From contig NZ_JAOVZO020000015.1 in assembly GCF_025717065.2 (NCBI RefSeq), positions 124,001-188,000 on the forward strand: 64,000 bases of DNA, read 5' to 3'. Below, in pieces: positions 17,775 to 26,900 of this stretch. The notes beneath the pieces are model-generated. The model was given only the letters and a program-made list of their open reading frames with translations, was not told where the DNA came from and did not search any database. Every line of letters starts with the position of its first letter. Within the stretch, counting starts at the first letter, position 1. The translations under genes and the position numbers were made by a program. This DNA comes from Tahibacter soli (GTDB lineage: Bacteria > Pseudomonadota > Gammaproteobacteria > Xanthomonadales > Rhodanobacteraceae).

Positions 17775-18671
17775 GTGTCCGACAGTCTCGGCGACATCGC
17801 GGTGTTCGTGGCGGCGGCGGACAGCGGTCGCCTCGCGCACGCCGCGCGCGCGCTCGGCATCTCGCCGGCGGCGGTCAGTGCGGCGCTCAAACGCCTGGAA
17901 ACCTCGCTCGGCGCGAAGCTGATGCTGCGCACGACGCGCAGCCTGCGACTGACGCAGGAGGGCGAGCGCTACCTCGCGCATGCGCGCGGCGCGCTCGAAT
18001 CGCTGCGGCAGGGGCGTCTGGCGCTCGCGAGCGACACGAACGACGTGCGCGGCCTCCTGCGCATCACCGCGCCGGCCGACTTCGGGCGCAATCGCGTCGC
18101 CGCGTGGCTCGACGAGTTCGCCGCGGCGCACCCGAACGTGCAGTTCCAGATGACGCTCGACGACGCCGTCGCCGATTTCTTCCGCTCGCCGATCGATCTC
18201 GCGCTGCGCTACGGCCGCTTCGCCGATTCGAGCCTGATCGCGCAGCCGGTCGCGACGCTTGCGCGCGTGCTGTGCGCCGCGCCCGGCTATCTCGCGCGGC
18301 GCGGCACGCCCGAGCGGCCGCTCGATCTCGTCGCGCACGACACCATCTGCTACATGGTGCAGCAGCGCGCGGCCGACCGCTGGCGGCTTTCGCGCGGCGA
18401 CGACGACGTCGAAGTGCAGGTGCGCCCGCGCTGGGTGTTCAACGACGCCGAGATGGTGCGGCGCTGGGCGATACGCGGCAACGGCGTCGCGTATCGCATC
18501 CTGAGCGACATCGCCGCCGATGTGGAAAACGGGAAATTACAGCGCGTGCTGCCCGAATGGCACGGCGAACCCGTGCCGCTGAGCCTCGTCTATCCCGACC
18601 GCAAGCTGTCGCCGGCGCTGCGCCTCCTGATCGGTTTTCTGACCGAAAAGTGCGGGGCGCTCGCGTCGTAG
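17775..18671 (+). CDS. LysR-family transcriptional regulator
   Basis: 298 residues, start GTG 17775 with AAGGAACGG upstream. Residues 5-65 are the LysR winged helix-turn-helix (DIAVFVAAADSGRLAHAARA, ISPAAVSAALKRLETSLGAK, RTTRSLRLTQEGERYL). Residues about 90-295 are the periplasmic-binding-protein-like effector domain, closest to the CrgA/DsdC-like group (RGLLRITAPADFGRN near residue 92, IRGNGVAYRILSDIAADVENG near 235). Divergent to the MFS gene, so it probably regulates the transporter and itself from the 17677-17774 gap. Effector unknown. Confidence 0.93.
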   Translation: MSDSLGDIAVFVAAADSGRLAHAARALGISPAAVSAALKRLETSLGAKLMLRTTRSLRLTQEGERYLAHARGALESLRQGRLALASDTNDVRGLLRITAPADFGRNRVAAWLDEFAAAHPNVQFQMTLDDAVADFFRSPIDLALRYGRFADSSLIAQPVATLARVLCAAPGYLARRGTPERPLDLVAHDTICYMVQQRAADRWRLSRGDDDVEVQVRPRWVFNDAEMVRRWAIRGNGVAYRILSDIAADVENGKLQRVLPEWHGEPVPLSLVYPDRKLSPALRLLIGFLTEKCGALAS

Positions 18672-18675
18672 AGCG

Positions 18676-19368
18676 CTATTTCTTGTCGAGTCCGAACAGC
18701 ACGCGGCGGCCTTCGTCGCTCGTGATCGGGTTGCGCGCGGCGAGGTTTTTCGCGACGGCGTACGCACGGATCGTCGCCGGACGCGCGGCGACCGCATCGA
18801 ACCAGCGCTTGAGATTCGGGAAGTCGGCGAGGTTCTGGCCCTGGCGCTCGTGCGGCACGATCCACGGATAGCAGGCCATGTCGGCGATCGTGTACGCGCT
18901 GCCGGCGATGAATTCGCGGCCGTCGAGCCGCTTGTCGAGCACGCCGTACAGGCGCGCGGTTTCGCGCACGTAGCGGTCGATCGCGTAGGGAATCTTCTCC
19001 GGCGCGTACGTCCCGAAATGGTGGTTCTGTCCGGCCATCGGCCCGAGGCCGCCGACCTGCCAGTACAGCCATTCGAGCACGGCGGTGCGGGTGCGCGGGT
19101 CGTCCGGCAGGAACTTGCCGGTCTTCGTCGCGAGGTACTGGAGGATCGCGCCGGATTCGAATACCGGAATCGGCTCGCCGCCGTCGGCGGGCTGCGTGTC
19201 GACGATCGCGGGAATGCGGTTGTTCGGCGAGATCGCGAGGAACTCGGGCTTGAACTGGTCGCCCGCGGTGATGTCGACCGGACGGATCTCGTAGGGCACG
19301 CCGGCTTCTTCGAGCAGCAGCGTGATCTTGTGACCGTTCGGCGTGCCCCAGTAGTAAAGCTCGATCAT
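18676..19368 (-). CDS. yfcG: Glutathione transferase, YfcG (Nu-class) type
   Basis: 230 residues from ATG 19368. N-terminal thioredoxin-like domain (1-85) with the Nu-class active site LYYWGTPNGHKITLLLEEAG: Thr and Asn take the place of the usual Cys/Tyr. It also carries ISPNNRIPAIVD (cis-Pro loop) and FESGAILQYLA (glutathione binding). The C-terminal helical domain has WLYWQVGGLGPMAGQNHHF, near-identical to E. coli YfcG. The family shows disulphide-bond reductase activity with glutathione in the cytoplasm. Convergent with the LysR gene (4-bp gap). Confidence 0.92.
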   Translation of the reverse strand: MIELYYWGTPNGHKITLLLEEAGVPYEIRPVDITAGDQFKPEFLAISPNNRIPAIVDTQPADGGEPIPVFESGAILQYLATKTGKFLPDDPRTRTAVLEWLYWQVGGLGPMAGQNHHFGTYAPEKIPYAIDRYVRETARLYGVLDKRLDGREFIAGSAYTIADMACYPWIVPHERQGQNLADFPNLKRWFDAVAARPATIRAYAVAKNLAARNPITSDEGRRVLFGLDKK

Positions 19369-19404
19369 GGTCGTGTTCCTGCGCAAGGTCGAACGCGTAT
19401 GCGT

Positions 19405-19436
19405 GCGGCGCCGCGCGTTTTCAAGCGCGGCGCCGC
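19405..19436 (-). terminator. Strong hairpin after the M64 operon
   Basis: Perfect 12-bp stem GCGGCGCCGCGC / GCGCGGCGCCGC with an 8-nt loop, starting 16 bp beyond the stop of the M64 gene. Likely ends the two-gene minus-strand unit; it also lies just upstream of the YfcG gene start. Confidence 0.55.
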
Positions 19437-19451
19437 CTGTTTCGCGTCAGG

Positions 19452-22400
19452 TCACTGCGGCGGCTCGGACAAGAGCGTGATGGGCACGTCGGTCTTGCGG
19501 AACGCGCCGCCGCCGGGCGGCGCGATGTCGACGTCGACGCGGTTCGTGCCGCCGGGCGGATCTTCGCGCGTGGCCGTCGCGAGCGTCAGCGTGATGCGGC
19601 CGATCGGCGCCTGCGTGCGCGTCGCGGGCGCATTGCACGTGCGGCAGTAGCCGTTGTCGGCTTCGTACGCGACGAGCGGTTGCCCCGAAGCGAAATCGCC
19701 CGTCGACGCGCTCGCCCAGCGCGGCTGTCCGTTGGCGTCGACGTAGTACAGGAACGCGACGAGCGTCGGCGCGCCGTCGCCGTCGTCGATCGCGGTGACT
19801 TCCATGCCCCAGCCCGGATCGGCAGGCGCGAACCAGTGTCCCGAGAAGTCGGGCGAAGCATGCGCCGAGCGCGCGACGGCCGGTTCGATGCACCACAGCG
19901 CGGCCTTGCCGCCGACCGACCAGCGCATCGCCGCGAGCCCGCGAGCGTCGGCGCGATCGTCGGTGCGGCATGCCTCGTTGCGTGCGAAGTCGATCGACAG
20001 ATCGCCGGATGCGACGGCCGGCGAACCGCCGCCGATGCCGCGCACGCGCGTGAGCGTTCTGCCGTTCGGGTCGGCGATCGGCACGAACGTACCGCCGCTG
20101 ATGCGGCCGAGCGACTGGTACCATTCCGGCTTGCCGCTGTCGTCATAAGTGTAGAAAACGACGAAGTACATATCGCCGCGCTCGGGGTCGCGGCGGAACA
20201 GCTGCAGGTCGACGCCGTGGCCGGCGCGGCGGCGGTCGTACCAGTTGCCCGACGGCGGCGCCGTCGCGGTCTGGAACAACCGTGCGAAACGCGCGTCGAG
20301 CTCGCGGCGCCCGACGGCGTCGAAGAACAGGCCGTAGCGCATGATCGAGTTCCAGCTCGGCCGGAATGCGCCGGCGCGGTGGTAGCGCGCGCCGGGAAAC
20401 AGCCCGATGCCGTCGTGCGCATACGTCGAGGGCACCGGCGCGTCGGCCGCGACGAGGTCGTTCCATTTGAGGTCGGCGCGCGCCGGGCGGCCGGTGAGAT
20501 TCGGCTCCGTCGGCTCGGCGATGTCGCTGACGCTGTCGAGATACCAGTATTCGATGTATTCGTCGCCGAGCCAGCCGAGCGCGTGGCCGGTCTCGTGGGC
20601 GATCGGAGTTTTCGTGTAGCCGGCCAGGCGATGACCGCCGTCGGCGACGATCGATCCGGGCCACGTATTGATCGTCGCGTTCGCGCGACCGCCCCGCGGC
20701 ATCTCGTTGACGAGCACGACGACGAGATCGTAGCCCGGCACGACGCGTTCGGCCGCGACCAGCGCGGCGTTCCGGTCGAGCAGGACGACGCCGCGGCTCG
20801 CGTAGTACGTCGCGCCGAACAACGAGGCGCGTTCGCGCAGCCGCGTATTGTTTTCGTCGACGACGCCGACGCCGGCCTGCGGCGAGGCGAGGAACGCGGC
20901 CTTGACCTCGAAGTCGCCGCGCCGCTGCGACCAGTAGTCGCCGCCGAACCAGTCGCGCAGATAAGTTTCCACATTGGCATAAAACAAAGACGCGTCGTCG
21001 ACGTTCGGCACGCCGTCGCCGTTGGCGTCGACGAACGGCTCGGACAGCGCGCGCGGGTCGGCGCCTTCCTGCGGGTATGCCGGCCTGTCGCCATGGCCGT
21101 CGATGAGGTCGCCGTCGCCGCTGTGCCAGGCGCCGTCGCCGTTGCGGTCGAACCAGGTGTAGCCGTCCCAGACGCCGTTGCCGTTCGTGTCGGTGAAGGT
21201 TTCGCGGCCGGCGACGTAGCCGTCGCCGATGAACAGCACGCGGATCGGATCGTCGCGCGTCGACGCGAGCATCGTGCGGACGGGGCCGTCGCCGGACGGT
21301 GCCGGCAGTTCGTCGAAGACGATTTCGTCCGGCAGCGCCGCCGTCGTGTCGAGCGCGATCTGCTTGGGCAGCGCGCGCGTGCCGGGCGGCGGGTCGAGCA
21401 CGAGCGTGCGGTCGTCGTTGACCGGAATCGTGAGCGGGCCGTTGCCGTACAGCCACCCGAGGCTGTGCGACCGGCGATCGAAGATGCTGCCGCCGCCGAA
21501 TGCGACCTCGCGGCCGTGCGCATCGACGAGCTTCGGCCGCCACGCGCGCATCGGTCCGAGGTCGAGTGCGAGGGTCGCGTCGGCTTCGCGCAGGTCGACG
21601 CTCCGCCACGGCGTCGTATCGGTGCCGGCCGAGACGAAGCGCAGTTCGTAGACGCCGGGTCGCGTCTTGAGCATCGAGGTCATCGTGCGTACGCCGTTCG
21701 CGCACGCGGACTCGGTGCTGCCCAGGACCGGTTCGCCGAGCGTGCGGCCGTTTTCGCGCACGTGCATGACGGTCGAGCGATAGGTGTCGCAGTCGGCCCA
21801 GGTACGCTCGATCGTCAGCGTTCGCGTCGGCGCCGGGATCGTCAGGTCGACGGTCGCGTCGCCGTCGATGCGGACGCCGCGACGCTCGGTCGGTGCGAGG
21901 TGCAGTACCCGGAACGCGGTCTCCGGAAAGCGCTCGGCCTTGAAATCGTAGGTGTCGAGCGGCAGCGCGATGACGTAGGCGCCGGTCGTGGAAATCTCGG
22001 TCGACTGCACCAGCGCGCCGTCGCTCGCGCGATACGCGCTGAGCGTGCCGTAGTTGTCGCCGTTCGACAGGTCCGTCGCATCGACCATGACGCGGCCGGT
22101 CACCATCGCGCCGCGCCGCGGCGCGACCGTGACGCGCTCGCCGTCGGCGAAGCGGCGCGGGCCGATCGCCGTCGGCATCAGTCCGTCGCTGGCCGGAAAA
22201 TTCAGGATGACGCGACCGTCCGGAACGAGCACGTTCCAGTTCGTGTAACCGGCGGAGAACGACACGGTGTCGCCGCCCGCGTACGCGCTGCCGTAGCCCT
22301 GCCACGACGGCCCGGCGTCGCCGCCGGCCGCGAGTGCGACGCGCGTGCCGCGGCGCAACGCCGGATGCCAGACCTGACCCGCCTCGAACACGAGTCCCTG

Positions 22401-23840
22401 CGCGCTCGACGGCAGGAACGGCGCAGCCGCGCTCAGCGAACAGCCGTAGCGCGCGCCGGGCCGGATGCGCAGCAGCACCGTGGCGAAACCGTTGCCGTTG
22501 CCCCAGGTCGCATCGTTTTCGTTGTGGCAGCCGACTTGCCAGTCGATATTCGGAACCGGACCGTCTGAGAGCGGACGCGCCGGCACGAGGATGCCGGCGT
22601 CGAGCGCGATGTCGGCGCGCAGGTCGCCGCCGACGACGCCGAGTGACCGGCGCGAGTTGAGCCAGCGCGCCGGCGTCGCACGGTCCGTTGCCACCAGCGT
22701 GACCGGTTTGCCGTCTCTCGGCACGGCGACGCCGTAGCTGCCGTTCGCCGTGACCGTGCCTTCGCCGATGATGTAATCGCCGCCGTATCCGGTCGGCACT
22801 CTGGCCTCGACCGCGACGTTGCCGGTCGGTGCGCCGCCGGTCGGCGTCAGCACGCGGCCTTCGATCGCCCAGCCGCGCACGAGCCGCAAGTCGGGCACGC
22901 TGCCGTCGGGGGCGGGTGCGATGTCGAATGCCTGCTGCGGATACGGCGGCGGCGGACGCGCATCGATCCGCACCGCGGCGCCGGCATCGACGTCGACGGT
23001 GTAGCGGCCGTCGGCGTCGACCGTGAAAAAACGCGAGCCCGTGGTGTCGAGGTCGATCCAGGCGCCGAACGCGGCGCCGAGCGCGCGGCCGTCGTCGCCG
23101 AGGATGCGGCCGCGATACGTGCGTACCGTCGCGGCTTTTGCGGGTACGGCGTGCGGTGCCGGCACCGCGATCGGCGCGACAGCCGTCGCGTCGGCGCGTA
23201 CGGCGTCGATCGTCTGCGGCGAATGCGGCCCGTCGGGGAGCCGCAGCGCGTCGAGACGCCGCCGGCGTTCGTCCGTCGGTTCGCGGACGAAGGCGGTCGC
23301 GGCGTCGTCGCCTTCCTCGCGTCGGCGGCGTTCGTTGAACGCGGCGAGCTTCGCGATGGCTTCGGACGACGATTTGCCGGCCGACGACGACGCCCGCGCG
23401 AATTCGACGGCCGCATCGGCGGCTTTCTTCTGCGCCTCGCCGCGGAACGCCGCGTCGACGCGGCGGCTCCACAGGACGCGGCCCGACGCCTCGATCGCCG
23501 CGATCTGCGTCGCTTCCGCGAGCGCCGGCACGCGCACCGCGAGGCGGTACGCGCCGGGACCGGCATGCGCGACGCCACCGTGCACCGGCAGCGCGAACGG
23601 CGCCTGGTACAGCAGCCTGCCGGCGTCGTCGCGCAGTTCGATCCGCGCGGCGTCGCTGCCGCCGGCGATCGCCCGCCCCGGGACGAAGCGCTCGGTCGCG
23701 ACGACGTCGGTCGCGGTCAGGCCGCCGTCGGCGGCATCCAGCAGCAACAGCCAGCCGGCGGACTCGGCTGCCGCGACGATGCCCGAAACGGCGAAGAGCA
23801 GGGCGCAGACAGCGGCACGGCAGCGGACGGCGATCGACAT
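19452..23840 (-). CDS. Secreted M64-type metallopeptidase, paralogue A
   Basis: 1462 residues from ATG 23840; signal peptide about 1-25 (VCALLFAVSGIVAAAE). Residues about 230-700 hold several carboxypeptidase-regulatory-like/beta-sandwich modules (YRGRILGDDGRALG, WAIEGRVLTPTG). The catalytic domain (about 860-1220) matches IgA-peptidase M64: H1082 and H1086 in HETGHALGWLGDEY, the latter being the family's HExxHxxxxLGDEY motif. Just before it are Asp-rich calcium-loop-like repeats (DTNGNGVWDGY, DRNGDGAW, DANGDGVPNVDDA). The C-terminal ~240 residues contain two G-W-x-G-x-G modules (GNWYDRRRAGHGVDLQLF, GHWFAPADPGWGMEV). Predicted extracellular zinc protease. It lies 70 bp downstream of paralogue B in the same direction. 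Confidence 0.9.
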   Translation of the reverse strand: MSIAVRCRAAVCALLFAVSGIVAAAESAGWLLLLDAADGGLTATDVVATERFVPGRAIAGGSDAARIELRDDAGRLLYQAPFALPVHGGVAHAGPGAYRLAVRVPALAEATQIAAIEASGRVLWSRRVDAAFRGEAQKKAADAAVEFARASSSAGKSSSEAIAKLAAFNERRRREEGDDAATAFVREPTDERRRRLDALRLPDGPHSPQTIDAVRADATAVAPIAVPAPHAVPAKAATVRTYRGRILGDDGRALGAAFGAWIDLDTTGSRFFTVDADGRYTVDVDAGAAVRIDARPPPPYPQQAFDIAPAPDGSVPDLRLVRGWAIEGRVLTPTGGAPTGNVAVEARVPTGYGGDYIIGEGTVTANGSYGVAVPRDGKPVTLVATDRATPARWLNSRRSLGVVGGDLRADIALDAGILVPARPLSDGPVPNIDWQVGCHNENDATWGNGNGFATVLLRIRPGARYGCSLSAAAPFLPSSAQGLVFEAGQVWHPALRRGTRVALAAGGDAGPSWQGYGSAYAGGDTVSFSAGYTNWNVLVPDGRVILNFPASDGLMPTAIGPRRFADGERVTVAPRRGAMVTGRVMVDATDLSNGDNYGTLSAYRASDGALVQSTEISTTGAYVIALPLDTYDFKAERFPETAFRVLHLAPTERRGVRIDGDATVDLTIPAPTRTLTIERTWADCDTYRSTVMHVRENGRTLGEPVLGSTESACANGVRTMTSMLKTRPGVYELRFVSAGTDTTPWRSVDLREADATLALDLGPMRAWRPKLVDAHGREVAFGGGSIFDRRSHSLGWLYGNGPLTIPVNDDRTLVLDPPPGTRALPKQIALDTTAALPDEIVFDELPAPSGDGPVRTMLASTRDDPIRVLFIGDGYVAGRETFTDTNGNGVWDGYTWFDRNGDGAWHSGDGDLIDGHGDRPAYPQEGADPRALSEPFVDANGDGVPNVDDASLFYANVETYLRDWFGGDYWSQRRGDFEVKAAFLASPQAGVGVVDENNTRLRERASLFGATYYASRGVVLLDRNAALVAAERVVPGYDLVVVLVNEMPRGGRANATINTWPGSIVADGGHRLAGYTKTPIAHETGHALGWLGDEYIEYWYLDSVSDIAEPTEPNLTGRPARADLKWNDLVAADAPVPSTYAHDGIGLFPGARYHRAGAFRPSWNSIMRYGLFFDAVGRRELDARFARLFQTATAPPSGNWYDRRRAGHGVDLQLFRRDPERGDMYFVVFYTYDDSGKPEWYQSLGRISGGTFVPIADPNGRTLTRVRGIGGGSPAVASGDLSIDFARNEACRTDDRADARGLAAMRWSVGGKAALWCIEPAVARSAHASPDFSGHWFAPADPGWGMEVTAIDDGDGAPTLVAFLYYVDANGQPRWASASTGDFASGQPLVAYEADNGYCRTCNAPATRTQAPIGRITLTLATATREDPPGGTNRVDVDIAPPGGGAFRKTDVPITLLSEPPQ
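19733..19938. repeat. 206-bp identical tract, copy in M64 paralogue A
   Basis: Base-for-base identical to 24195-24400 (offset 4462) over 206 bp, although the two genes otherwise differ widely. It lies in the C-terminal W/G module coding region. Shorter identical stretches occur on both sides (for example 20138-20170 and around 20200). Best explained by recent gene conversion between the tandem paralogues. Confidence 0.9.
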
Positions 23841-23910
23841 CGTTCATTCCCTGATGGCCGCGCGGACGCGCGGCAGCGTTCGATTCTATGTCGACGCGCG
23901 GCGAGGCGCG

Positions 23911-26900
23911 TCACGGCGGCGGTTCGGACAAGAGCGTGATCGGCACGTCGGTCTTGCGGAACGCGCCGCCGCCGCCGGGCGGCACGATGTCGACGTCGAT
24001 GCGGTTCGCGCCGCCGGGCGGATCTTCGCGCGTGGCCGCAGCGAGCGTCAGCGTGATGCGGCCGATCGCCGCCTGCGTGCGTGTCGCGGGTGCTTCGCAG
24101 GTGCGGCAATAGCCGTTGTCGGCTTCGTACGCGACGAGCGGCTGCCCCGAAGCGAAATCGCCCGTCGACGCGCTCGCCCAGCGCGGCTGTCCGCTGGCGT
24201 CGACGTAGTACAGGAACGCGACGAGCGTCGGCGCGCCGTCGCCGTCGTCGATCGCGGTGACTTCCATGCCCCAGCCCGGATCGGCAGGCGCGAACCAGTG
24301 TCCCGAGAAGTCGGGCGAAGCATGCGCCGAGCGCGCGACGGCCGGTTCGATGCACCACAGCGCGGCCTTGCCGCCGACCGACCAGCGCATCGCCGCGAGC
24401 GCGGGCGCGTCGGCGCGGTCGTCGGTGCGGCACGCCTCGTTGCGCGCGAAGTCGATCGCGAAGTCTCCCGACGCGGCCGCGGGCGTGCCGCCGCCGGCGC
24501 CGCGCACGCGCGTGAGCGTCGTGCCGTTCGGGTCGGCGATCGGCACGAACAGGCCGCCGCTGATGCGGCCGAGCGCCTGGTACCATTCCGGCTTGCCGCT
24601 GTCGTCATAAGTGTAGAAAACGACGAAGTATATGTCGCCGTGCTCGGGATCGCGGCGGAACAGCTGCAGGTCGACGCCGTGGCCGGCGCGGCGGCGGTCG
24701 TACCAGTTGCCCGACGGCGGCGTCGCGGCCGACTGGAACAGCCGCTTGAAGCGTTCGTCGAGCGCGCGGCGCCCCACCGCGTCGAAGCGCGTGCCGACGC
24801 GCATGATCGAGTTCCAGCTCGGGCGGAACGCGCCGCCGAGGTAGTAGCGCGCGCCGGGGAACAGGCCGATGCCGTCGTGCGTATACGTCGACGGAATCGG
24901 CGCGTCGCCGGCGATGAGATCTTTCCATTCCACGTCGTCGCGTACGGCGCGCCCCGAGACGTTCGGCTCGACCGGCTCGGCGACGTCGCTCACGCCGCCT
25001 TCGACCGTCATGTCCGTGTATTCGTCGCCGAGCCAGCCGATCGCGTGGCCCGCTTCGTGCGCGATCGGCGTCGTCTGGTAGCCCGCATAGTGATGTCCGC
25101 CGTAGGCGACGATCGACGACGGCAGCGTGCCGATCGTCGCGTTCGCGCGGCCGTACAGCAGCGGCTCGTTGATGAGGATCACCAGCACGTCGTAGCCCGG
25201 CGCGAGCCGTTCGGCGGCGGTCATCGCCTTGTCGCGGTCGATCAGAATGATCCCGCGGGCCGACTCGAGTCCCGCGCCGAACAGGGTGCGGCGTTCGTAC
25301 AGCGTCGCGCCGCTCGCGTCGTACAGCGACGAGCCGGCCTGCGGCGACGCCAGGAACGCGGCCTTCACTTCGAAATCGCCGCGCCGCTGCGACCAGTAGT
25401 CGGCGCCGAACCAGTCGCGCAGATAACTGTTCACATTGGCATAAAACAACGACGCGTCGTCGACGTTCGGCACGCCGTCGCCGTTCGCGTCGACGAACGG
25501 TTCGGAAAGCGTGCGGGGATCGGAGCCCTCCGGGGGCGGCATCTGCGCGGCGCCGTGCGCGTCGATGCGATCGCGGGCGTTGTTGCGCCAGACGCCGTCG
25601 CCGTCGCCGTCGTACCAGGCGTAGCCGTCCCAGACGCCGTTGCCGTTCGTGTCGGTGAACGTCTCGCGTTCGGCGACGTAGCCGTCGCCGATGATGAGTA
25701 CGCGCAACGGCTCGGCGCGGTCGGACGCGAGGATCGTCCGCACGCTGCCGGCGTCGTCGACGGCCGGCGGCAATGCCTTGAAGACGAGTTCGTCGGGCAT
25801 GTCGAACGCCGCGTCGAACGCGACGCGCGCCGGCAGCAGACGTCCACCGGCCGGCGGCCACAGCAGCACGTGCCAGCCGTCGACCACCGGAATTTCCAGG
25901 CGGCCGTCGGGGCCGAGGCTCAGCGTGCGGCGGTAGTGCGACACGGTGTCGATGACCACGCCGTCCGAGAATTCGACCGGCCGGCGCGCTTCGTCGACGA
26001 GCTTCGGGCGCCAGATGCGCGTCGGTTCGATCGCGAAGTCGAGCGTCGCGTCGGTGTCGCGCACGTCGAGCCGGCGCCATGGCGTGGCGGCGGTGCCTTC
26101 CGGTTCGAGCCGCAGTTCGTAGTCGCCCTGCGCGATCTTCATGACCGATTTCGCGGTGCGCACGCCGGCGTCGCACGACGTGTTCTGCGCGCCGAGCCGC
26201 GGGCGTCCCAGCAGCCGGCCGTTCTGGCGCAGCACGACGTTGCTCAGGTAGTTCTTGTCGCAGTCCGGCCACGACACGTTGACCGTGACGGTGCGCGCCG
26301 GTGCCGGGATGACGAGATTTACCGTCGTGTCGGACGCGACGACGATGCCGCGCCGCTCGGCCGGCGCGAGATGCAGCACGGCGTACGACGGGTCTTCGAA
26401 GAACTCGGCGCGGAAGTCGTAGGTGCCGTGCGGCAGCGCGATGTAGTACGCGCCGCCTTCGGTGATCGTTGTCGACTGGACGAGCGCACCGTCGCCGGCG
26501 CGGTACGCGCTGAGCGTGCCGTACGCGGTGCTGCGCCAGGCGATCGGGGTTTCGAGCGCGACGGTTCCGGTCACGGTCGAGCCGCGCCGCGGCGCAAGGT
26601 CGATGCGCTCGTCGCGTTCGAACCGGCGCGGGCCGATGGCCGCCGGCAGCAGTCCCTCGAACGGCGCGTAGTTCATGAGGACCGAACCGTCGCCCACGAC
26701 CACGGACCAGTTCGTGAACGACGACGCGCCCTGCGCATGCGCACCGTCGACGGTCGTCGCTTCGACGGGCGTGTAGTTCGATCCGGCGTCGCCCCCGACC
26801 GTGACGGAAACGCGATGGCCGCGGCGCAGCGCCGGCAGCAGGATCTGGCCGCTGTCGAAGCGCAGGTCGGCGTACGTCATCGACAGGTATGGCGCGGCGG

